Made by a program: the position numbers and the translations under genes. This document shows positions 46,201 to 53,200 of a stretch of 64,000 nucleotides of DNA, piece after piece. Source of the DNA: Shewanella loihica PV-4 (GTDB taxonomy: Bacteria; Pseudomonadota; Gammaproteobacteria; Enterobacterales; Shewanellaceae); NCBI RefSeq assembly GCF_000016065.1, contig NC_009092.1, positions 3,100,001 to 3,164,000 on the forward strand. The letters run 5' to 3'. The notes beneath the pieces were generated by a model. It saw nothing but the letters and a program-made list of their open reading frames with translations. It did not search any database and was not told where the DNA came from. Each line of letters begins with the position of its first letter. Position 1 is the stretch's first letter.

Positions 46201-48076
46201 CGAGGTCGGTATCAGTGTCGATGCCGGCGGCAAACTGTGCCGTCATCGGCTACAGCCGGGTGAAGCGGCGATAAAAACCGCAGAATCCCAGCTGGATAGC
46301 TCAGATAAAATACTGGTGACCGGGGGGGCAAAAGGGGTAACCTTCGAATGTGCCCTGGCACTGGCTAAGCGTTGTCAGTCGCACTTTATCCTGGCCGGTC
46401 GCAGCGAACATATTAGCACGAAGGATCTGCCAGAATGGGCCCAGGGCAAGACTATCGGCGAACTTAAGCAGGCCGCTATCGCTCATCTACTCGCCAGCGG
46501 TGACAAGCCGACGCCTAAACAGGTCGACGCCCTCATCTGGCCGGTAAAGAGTAGCCTTGAGATCCAGGCCGCCCTCAACGCCTTCGAGGCGGTGGGCGCC
46601 TCGGCGGAATATCTGGCGATGGATGTCAGCAAGGCAGAGGCGATCGAGCAGGCCCTAGGCGCCATCAATCAGCTAACGCCAATTACAGGACTCATCCACG
46701 GTGCGGGCGTACTGGCCGATAAACACATACAAGACAAAACCTTAGATGAGCTTGCGCGAGTCTACGGCACTAAGGTGGCCGGGCTTAAGGCGCTGCTAAG
46801 CGTGATCGATCCCGCCCAGCTTAAGCTGGTTGCCCTCTTCTCTTCGGCGGCCGGTTTCTACGGCAACACGGGGCAGAGCGACTACGCCATGGCGAACGAG
46901 ATCCTCAACAAGGCGGCACTGCAACTCACCCACAAGAGCCAGGCTAAGGTGATGAGCTTTAACTGGGGCCCTTGGGATGGCGGCATGGTCAATCCTGCGC
47001 TGAAGAAGATGTTTGTCGAGCGCGGCGTCTATGTGATCCCGCTGCAGGCGGGTGCCGAGCTGTTTGCCACTCAGCTACTTGGCGACAGCGGCGTACAGCT
47101 GCTGGTAGGCAGCGATATGCAAGGCAACACAGCTAAAGCAGATGAGGCAAGCTCAGTAAAAAAGCCTGATGCGGATGAGGTGCACGTTGCACAGCATCCG
47201 CTGCCGCCTGTCACCTTAACGCGCCAATTAACGCCCGCGACCATGGCCTTTGTCTCAGACCATGTGATCGGCGGTAACCCGGTATTACCGACGGTTTGTG
47301 CTATCCAATGGATGCGTGAAGCCGCTCGGGCGCACATTGGCGCCCCGGTAAAGGTGCGCAGCTATAAGCTGCTCAAAGGCATTATTTTCGACACCGAAGC
47401 GCCGAAAACCTTAGTGCTTACGCTAACCCCTGAATATACCGGCGATAGCCTGACGGCCATTCAGGCCTTAATAAGCAGCGAGGGACGGCCGCAGTACCAG
47501 GCGAGCCTTTGTTTGATGGATGGCGAGGACTGCTCGGCGCCAATCAAGGCCTTCGAAGGGCAGTACAATGGCGAGGCGGTCACCGATGCCAGCACGCTCT
47601 ACAGTGACGGCACCCTGTTTCATGGGCCAAGACTGCAGGGATTGGATAAGGTACTTAAGTTCGATGAGCAGGGACTTATCGCCTCTGTAAGCCTGCCCCA
47701 GGTGCGCGAAGCCGACTGCGGCGAGTTTGTACCTAGCCTAAGCAGCGCAGGCTGTCAGCCTTTTGCCGAAGATCTCTTGCTCCAAGCCATGTTGGTCTGG
47801 GCAAGGCTCAGCTATGGGGCGGCCAGTTTGCCATCGGCCATCGACGAGTTCATCAGTGTGCAGCCGATGCACGGCGGCGAAACCGGCTATATAGAGCTGA
47901 ATGTGGTCAAGAGCAATCGCAGAAGCCTGACGGCCGATGTGGCGCTTTACCATCAAGATGGTCGCCTGAGCGCCCTGATAAAAGGGGCCAGGATCACCAT
48001 CAGCTCAACCCTCAATGCCGCCTTCGTGCCGCACGGCGCACGCGGTGAAACGGCCAACGAGGAGGCGACGCAGTGA
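40217..48076 (+). CDS. pfaA: PUFA synthase subunit PfaA (KS-AT-ACPx5-KR-DH)
   Basis: Giant multidomain polyketide synthase-like enzyme that makes omega-3 long-chain fatty acids (EPA or DHA) from malonyl-CoA. Domains in order: ketosynthase (about 20-460) with active Cys221 in DAACAGSL; malonyl-CoA acyltransferase with Ser693 in GHSFGE; a Glu/Lys/Val repeat helix near 990-1020; five ACPs with serines 1262, 1378, 1480, 1600 and 1700 in LGIDSIKRVEIL; ketoreductase with TGGAKGVT (from about 2034) and YAMANE; and a C-terminal PKS-type dehydratase with His2349 in HVIGGNPVLP. 2619 aa. Five ACPs is within the range known (5-9). Starts by one-base overlap with pfaR. Confidence 0.97.
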   Translation: MSQTETSKTSSDQRLNKRLKDMPIAIVGMASIFANSRYLNKFWDLICDKIDAITEVPDTHWQVDDYYDSDKSAPDKSYCKRGGFMPEVNFNPMEFGLPPNILELTDTSQLLSLIVAKEVLADAKLPSDYDRNKIGITLGVGGGQKISHSLNARLQYPVLKKVFKHSGISDADSEMLIKKFQDQYVHWEENSFPGSLGNVIAGRIANRFDLGGMNCVVDAACAGSLAAMRMALSELVDGRAEMMITGGVCTDNSPSMYMSFSKTPAFTTNETVQPFDIDSKGMMIGEGIGMVALKRLEDAERDGDRIYAVIKGVGASSDGKFKSIYAPRPEGQAKALKRAYDDAGFPPHTLGLMEAHGTGTAAGDVAEFNGLKSVFSEGCKTTQHIALGSVKSQIGHTKSTAGTAGLIKAALALHHKVLPPTINVDQPNPKLDIANSPFYLNTETRPWLPRPDGTPRRAGISSFGFGGTNFHFVLEEYQREHSRDLGKLTQFRQRAVPQSLLISGADKAGLIATIRQLVADADKQSLDVLASQHPLRMLDASAPRLGLVVSDRDSLKTQLNQALSRLEAGDEAYWSLPGGLHYRISSLANPKVAAVFAGQGAQYLNMGRELSCHFPEMREQFVLADKVFASQDKTPLSQLVYPVPVFTTEERKAQEALLTNTANAQSAIGAISMGQYTLLKQAGFTPDMVAGHSFGELSALCAAGVISLEDYYQLTFARGDAMASPSAESAEGADRGTMFAIITKTAEDLTRLEATLIAFEGVKVANYNAPTQLVIAGPTDATTQAAKALSELGFKAIALPVSGAFHTPLVGHAQAPFAEAIDKVKFAKPALPVYANASGARYANVAKTIKNEFKQHMLQSVRFSEQLEAMYADGARVFIEFGPKNILQKLVENTLSDKLDTLCTISLNPNPKGDSDLQLRQGAMQLAVCGIALDEIDPYQTEAAQAEPVSPMNITLNATNYISPATLAKMEKSLNTGTITPQTRVQEKIVEVEKLVEVEKIVEKFVEVEKIVEKSIPAAQAPQANDSHGSVINTPAIQTLQTIAGDDALTALFAAQQQTAQLHQQFLTIPQQYGETVTQLMTAQAQMAAAGVAIPESLQRAMEQFHQHQAQTLQSHTQFLEMQALSHQSALSLLSHGAMAPQASAPSRVVFTPASTPAPNPIKATVPAAAPAVTAAPQVQATVNPPVATPAKVQQTVQPIAPQPMAPAQSPAIEPVSMAPSVNLGSEQVQQTMLSVVAEKTGYPTEMLALEMDMEADLGIDSIKRVEILGTVQDELPALPELSPEDLAECRTLGEIVAYMESKLPAAGAHITETAAGAIQQAAAGAVATPEVQNTATSGLSSTQVQETMLTVVADKTGYPTEMLALEMDMEADLGIDSIKRVEILGTVQDELPNLPELSPEDLAECRTLGEIVAYMESKLPAAGANISETAVGAIQQAATGLSSTQVQETMLTVVADKTGYPTEMLSLEMDMEADLGIDSIKRVEILGTVQDELPGLPELSPEDLAECRTLGEIVSYMNSKLPAAGAHITETAAGAIQQAAGAMNSQQPTAGAPIQQAAAGLSSTQVQETMLSVVADKTGYPTEMLALEMDMEADLGIDSIKRVEILGTVQDELPGLPELSPEDLAECRTLGEIVAYMNSKLTATGAALSPEVQSSVATDSLSSTQVQQTMLTVVADKTGYPTEMLSLEMDMEADLGIDSIKRVEILGTVQDELPGLPDLNPEDLAECRTLGEIVAYMNSKLPAADAIVDTTSSQEQSASVTQVQAISAEPLVELPPHSEVALKKLEAAKPDAEGFAANATLVIQDDGHNAGVLAEKLSNKGLKVVVVRLPEGQPQSPLSSAIASWQPEGLAEQDVMQAIAGISADHGNIAGFVHLQPQQEANAVSEIQLSDAGFNHLSSAFLWAKHLQAPLSAQTGRRCFVTVSRIDGGFGYLDAKQLAKSELNQAALSGLTKTLSHEWPGIFCRALDLAPEMSAAQLSDAVLAELMDSDSGLNEVGISVDAGGKLCRHRLQPGEAAIKTAESQLDSSDKILVTGGAKGVTFECALALAKRCQSHFILAGRSEHISTKDLPEWAQGKTIGELKQAAIAHLLASGDKPTPKQVDALIWPVKSSLEIQAALNAFEAVGASAEYLAMDVSKAEAIEQALGAINQLTPITGLIHGAGVLADKHIQDKTLDELARVYGTKVAGLKALLSVIDPAQLKLVALFSSAAGFYGNTGQSDYAMANEILNKAALQLTHKSQAKVMSFNWGPWDGGMVNPALKKMFVERGVYVIPLQAGAELFATQLLGDSGVQLLVGSDMQGNTAKADEASSVKKPDADEVHVAQHPLPPVTLTRQLTPATMAFVSDHVIGGNPVLPTVCAIQWMREAARAHIGAPVKVRSYKLLKGIIFDTEAPKTLVLTLTPEYTGDSLTAIQALISSEGRPQYQASLCLMDGEDCSAPIKAFEGQYNGEAVTDASTLYSDGTLFHGPRLQGLDKVLKFDEQGLIASVSLPQVREADCGEFVPSLSSAGCQPFAEDLLLQAMLVWARLSYGAASLPSAIDEFISVQPMHGGETGYIELNVVKSNRRSLTADVALYHQDGRLSALIKGARITISSTLNAAFVPHGARGETANEEATQ
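43888..45450 (+). repeat. Array of five tandem ACP repeats in pfaA
   Basis: Repeat units of about 300-360 bp. The acceptor serine codons are at 44000, 44348, 44654, 45014 and 45314, so spacings are 116, 102, 120 and 100 codons. The ACP cores are almost identical at protein level while the Ala/Pro-rich linkers differ in length. DNA identity is also high between neighbouring copies, which permits unequal recombination. Confidence 0.97.
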
Positions 48077-50223
48077 CCCAGGAGTTTGGCCAAAAGGTAA
48101 GCAATGCTAACGCTAACAGCGAAGGCGCTACCCCGCTGCGGGTAGCCCTCTTGCTGTTGCCAAAAGATGCGCCCTTGCCCGATACCTTAGCCAATCAGCC
48201 AGTTCGAAAGCTGCATGTTGACCAAATTGAGCCTAAGTTAACCGAGGCTGAGCTTACTGAGAATAAGCTGGCTCAGACGCTTGAGCAGGCAGTGAGCTGG
48301 GTCGCCACAGGCGATCTGGTTTGCCTGCATGGCGCCCAGCAAACATTGCTGCTGATGCCAGCGCTCAAGGCGGCGCAGCACAAGCTGCACCCTCATGCCC
48401 ATCTGGCGGCGCTACAATACGGTCAAAGCCAGGGCAGTGCACTGCAAGGCGCGCTGGCACAGGCCAAACGCCAACCGGATAGTGTTCAATGCAGAGCGCA
48501 TATCGATGACATGAACAAGGGCTTCGACGCCTTGTGTCGCCTGATCGCTGATATTGCACAGCGAACCATTAGGCGTTCAGAGAGCCGGCGTCACTACTGG
48601 TTTACCGAGCCCTATCAGGGACGAGTGGCGACGCTTACCCTGGAGAATACCCAGCCTCAGCAAGGGAAAGCGCAAACTCATCTGGCCATGGTGCTGACAC
48701 AAGGCACAGGCCGACTCAAGGCGCGTTCGCTACTGTCGGCCAGCCAGCTGTTCTTTCTGCTACCCGGTAGCAGTGAAGCCGCGCTCAACCAAGGGCTCTG
48801 GGCCCTGGCGGCGGCCTTGGATAAGCTCGCCTTATCACAGACCGAGCCCTTAGCGCGGGAGATGGCGATCATTGAGCTGATGCAGCAAAATCTCGATGCC
48901 TTTGCCACCAGCGGCCCGACACGTTTTGTCATCTGTCTACAGGCCATAAGTATCGAGGCGCTTGGGCAGGAGATCACCGCCATGAGCCAGGCGCTGGCCA
49001 AAGTCTGTAAGGAGAAAGGGGAATACCGCACGCCATCGGGTAGCTATTTCAGCGCCGCGCCGCTGGGTCAGGCCAAGCTGGCCTTCGTTTATCCCGGCGT
49101 TGGCACCATCTACCCTGATATGCTGCATGAGCTACATAGCTACTTTCCGGCCCTGTTTAGCCGCTTGCAGCAACAAGGGGATCTCAAGGCGATGCTGCAG
49201 GCCGATATGATCTATCAAGAAGATAAGGCCGACACTCAGCAGATGCCTCTAAGCAAGATGGCCATTGCCGGTGTGGGCGCCAGCTACCTGCTGACCAAGC
49301 TCTTGGTGGATGAATTTGCAGTGCAGCCGCACTTTGCCCTGGGTTACTCCATGGGTGAAGCCGCCATGTGGGCCAGCCTGGATGTGTGGCAAGATCCCCA
49401 TAGCTTGATCGATAAGACCCTGAGCGAGCCCCTGTTTACCGAGGAGATCTCAGGTCCGCTCAAGGCGGTTCGTCGTCACTGGCAACTGTCAGACAAGGAT
49501 CCTCTCGAATGGAACAGTTTTCTGGTGCGATGCCAAGGCGATGATATTCAGCCTTTGCTGGAGCGTTACCCCAGAGTCTATCTTGCCATCACCCAGGGGG
49601 ATACCTGCGTGATCGCTGGCTGTCAGGCCAGTTGCCAGGCCCTGTTACAGGAACTGGGTAAACGTGGCATAGCCGCCAACCGCGTCACCGCCATGCATAC
49701 GCCACCAGCCTTAAGCCTGCAGTCGCAGGTGCAGGCCTTCTATCATCAGGCGATCATGGCCGAGGCCGCCGAGCATCCGGTCAAATTTATCAGCGCCGCC
49801 AGCCTCATCGATGGCCAAGATGGCGCCGTCAACGAAATTCAGGCCCTGAGCGCCGAAGCTATCGCTACCTCGATAGCCAAGACCTTCTGTCATCACCTCG
49901 ATTTTGAGTCGCTCATCCAGAGCGCAACCCATCAGGGGGCTGCGCTATTTGTCGAGGTCGGTGCCGACAGACAAAACTGCACCCTGATAGATAAAATTCT
50001 AAAAGCCAGCGAGACACCTCATGTCAGCGTGCCGGTCAATGCCCGCGGCGCAAACGAGGTGATCACCCTGCTCAAAGCCTTGGGCACACTGATCAGCCAC
50101 AGAGTTCCCGTCAGCCTCACTGTGCTGCAACTGGGACTCAAGCGTGAACTGGCTAAGCTACAACAGCGCAGCGCTCAAGGTGAGCCTCCGCTCGCCAATA
50201 CCCTATTTCAAGAGGAAGTCTAA
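48073..50223 (+). CDS. pfaB: PUFA synthase subunit PfaB (acyltransferase)
   Basis: Acyltransferase subunit; in other species the PfaB type correlates with EPA or DHA as product. The C-terminal two-thirds hold the AT domain: active Ser426 in GYSMGEAAM (the usual GHS is GYS here), AFVYPGVGTIYPDMLHEL before it and VIAGCQASCQ after it. The first 300 residues resemble a degenerate ketosynthase with no catalytic Cys. 716 aa from a GTG with a strong AGGAGG 7 nt upstream; the start overlaps pfaA by 4 bp (GTGA). Confidence 0.95.
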   Translation: MTQEFGQKVSNANANSEGATPLRVALLLLPKDAPLPDTLANQPVRKLHVDQIEPKLTEAELTENKLAQTLEQAVSWVATGDLVCLHGAQQTLLLMPALKAAQHKLHPHAHLAALQYGQSQGSALQGALAQAKRQPDSVQCRAHIDDMNKGFDALCRLIADIAQRTIRRSESRRHYWFTEPYQGRVATLTLENTQPQQGKAQTHLAMVLTQGTGRLKARSLLSASQLFFLLPGSSEAALNQGLWALAAALDKLALSQTEPLAREMAIIELMQQNLDAFATSGPTRFVICLQAISIEALGQEITAMSQALAKVCKEKGEYRTPSGSYFSAAPLGQAKLAFVYPGVGTIYPDMLHELHSYFPALFSRLQQQGDLKAMLQADMIYQEDKADTQQMPLSKMAIAGVGASYLLTKLLVDEFAVQPHFALGYSMGEAAMWASLDVWQDPHSLIDKTLSEPLFTEEISGPLKAVRRHWQLSDKDPLEWNSFLVRCQGDDIQPLLERYPRVYLAITQGDTCVIAGCQASCQALLQELGKRGIAANRVTAMHTPPALSLQSQVQAFYHQAIMAEAAEHPVKFISAASLIDGQDGAVNEIQALSAEAIATSIAKTFCHHLDFESLIQSATHQGAALFVEVGADRQNCTLIDKILKASETPHVSVPVNARGANEVITLLKALGTLISHRVPVSLTVLQLGLKRELAKLQQRSAQGEPPLANTLFQEEV

Positions 50224-53200
50224 TGCCTTCAAATGAAGCGCCTTCTGCCAAACAAGTGCCCCCAAAGACCCGAGGTCATGGCAAGATTGCCATCGTGGGT
50301 CTGGCAAACCTCTACCCAGACGCCAAGACCCCTAAGCAGTTTTGGCAAAACCTGCTCGACAAACGCGACTCTCGCACCCAACTCAGCGATGACAAGCTCG
50401 GCGCCCACTTAGCCGACTTTCGTGGCGAGCAGGGCGAGGCCGATCGCTTCTACTGCGACAAGGGCGGGTATATTGAAGATTTTCACTTTAATCCCTATGG
50501 CTATAAGCTGCCGCCCGAACAACTCCAAGGGATGGACGATAGCCTGCTGTGGGCGCTGGACACCAGTCGCAATGCCCTGCTCGATGCGGGCATTGCCCTG
50601 GACTCTCCTCAGCTATCACGCTGCGGCATCATCATGGGCACCCTCTCTTTCCCTACGGCAAAATCGAATGAGCTGTTTCTACCCCTCTACCATAAGGCGG
50701 TAGAAAAAGCCCTTAAGCAGAAGCTGGCCTGCCCAGACTTCAGCCTGAGCGACTATAACGCCCATAGTCCGGCTGCCACCACCTTAGACGTTGCCAATGG
50801 TGCCATCGCCCACAACGCCTCTAAGCTAGTGGCCGATGCCCTCGGCCTTGGGCGCGTTCAACTTAGTCTGGATGCCGCCTGCGCCAGCTCTGTCTATTCG
50901 CTGAAGCTGGCCTGCGACTATCTCAACACGGGCAAGGCCGATCTCATGTTGGCGGGCGCCGTCTCCGGCGCCGACCCTTTCTTTATCAACATGGGCTTCT
51001 CCATCTTCCATGCCTATCCAGAACATGGCTTCTCGGCCCCCTTCGATCGCAATACCAAGGGGCTGTTTGCCGGAGAAGGCGCCGGGGTACTGGCACTCAA
51101 ACGCCTCGAAGACGCCGAACGTGATAATGATAAGATCTACGCCATCGTCAGCGGCATCGGCCTGTCTAACGACGGCAAGGGCCAGTTTGTGCTCAGCCCC
51201 AACAGTAAGGGGCAGGTCAAGGCCTTCGAGCGTGCCTATCGCCACAGCGGCGTAGCGCCGAAGCAGATAGAAGTGATCGAATGCCATGCCACGGGCACCC
51301 CGCTGGGTGACAAGGTAGAACTGGCCTCTATGGAGCAATTTTTTGCCCCTGGGCTCGAAGGTGCGAGCGCGCCCATGATAGGCTCGGCCAAATCCAACTT
51401 AGGGCATTTACTTACCGCTGCGGGCATGCCGGGGATCATGAAGATGATCTTTGCCATGAATCAGGGCCAGCTGCCCCCAAGCATCAACCTCAGTGAGGCC
51501 ATCGAGTCACCAAACGGCCTATTTGGCGCTCATACCCTGCCCCGTCAAGTGACGCCTTGGCCGATTAAGGCCGATAACGCGGCGCGATTAGCCGGGGTAT
51601 CGGTATTTGGCTTCGGCGGCTGTAATGCCCATCTTTTGTTAGAATCCTATACACCCACAGAGTGCGAGCCTTCAACCACAGCGACATCGCCACAGTTAAC
51701 TGCACCTTGTCACAACGGCTCGACACCGCAATTTGTGATCAGTGGCATTGCGGCGCATCTCGGCCCACTTGGCAGCATTAACGCCCTCGACACCTGTATT
51801 CGCCAAGAGCAAGAGGCCTTTGTGCCCCTTCCACCAGCGCGCTGGAAAGGGTTAGATCAGCACCCAGAACTGCTAGCGCAATTTGGCCTGGACTCGGCAC
51901 CCCGAGGCGCCTATGTGGATAGCTTCGAGCTGGATTTTCTGCGCTTTAAACTGCCCCCCAATGAAGACGACCGCCTTATCGGCCAACAGCTGATGCTGAT
52001 GAAAGTCGCCGACGAAGCCATACGCGACGCAGCGTTACAGCCAGGGCAAAAAGTGGCCGTCTTGGTCGCCATGGAGACAGAGCTGGAACTGCACCAGTTC
52101 CGCGGCCGGGTAAACCTGCACACTCAGCTCAAACAGAGTCTGGATGCCATGGGCGCCAGCCTGAGCGACAGCCAATATCGCGAGCTTGAGGCCCTGGCCA
52201 TGGACAGCGTGCTCGACGCCGCCAAGCTAAACCAATACACCAGCTTTATCGGCAACATCATGGCCTCGCGTATCGCCTCCTTGTGGGACTTCAGCGGTCC
52301 GGCCTTTACCATCTCCGCTGGCGAGCAATCTGTGGGCCGCGCCCTGGATGTGGCGGAAAATATCATGGTGCAGGAGCAGCTTGATGCCGTAGTGATCGCC
52401 GCGGTCGATCTCTGCGGCAGCCTGGAGCAGGTGATGCTGAAAAATGCCATCGCCCCCGTGGCCAATCAGAGCCATCCAAACGGCTGGCGACTGGCGGAAG
52501 GCGCCGGCGCCCTGGTGCTGGAAACCTCATCCCACCAAAGCCAGCGTGGCGCTAGCGCCTATGGCAAGATAGAGAGCCTCAACTTTGGTCCTCAGCACCA
52601 ATTAGCGCGCCTGTGCGATGAGCTATTGACCCTCAATGGCACAGATGCCGAGCAGATCTCACTGGTCGAGATGAATGTGGCGCCTTGCAGCCAGCATCAG
52701 CCCCAACAGCTGATAGCGCAGCTGCCTACGGCGCAGGCTCGTCTGGTGCAGAGCGACCAACAACTGGGCCACAGCTTTGCCGCCGCCGGCATGACCAGCC
52801 TGATCGCCACACTGCTGCGCATGACACAAGAAAACGCGGACAACGCCCTGGTCGCCAACTTCAGCGAAGATCAGAGCGCCTTGCTGCATCTTACTCAAAC
52901 CCATACCCAGCGCGGTGCGCTGACCCAAAGGCTAGACCAAGATCTCACCACCCATGAGGGGCGTAGCCTGATCAAGCGGGTCACCCTGGGTGGACGCGGC
53001 ATCATAGAACACATACTGACTCAGCCGCTGACGCAACTGTCAGCGCTGCAAGACAAGTTGGCCGCGGCCAATGGACAAGGTCAGACTAAACCGAAAAAAG
53101 TGTCCAAGCTTATAAGCTATTTAGGCCAGGTTAATTCGAACACGACTCAAGCATCACAGTTTGCCACGCCGTCGATGACAGGCGGTGCAACAGGTAACTT

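Noticed and set aside
46322..46328. Possible frameshift at a G7 run in pfaA
   Set aside because: The KR motif TGGAKGVT reads through in frame and the protein continues normally to its DH domain.
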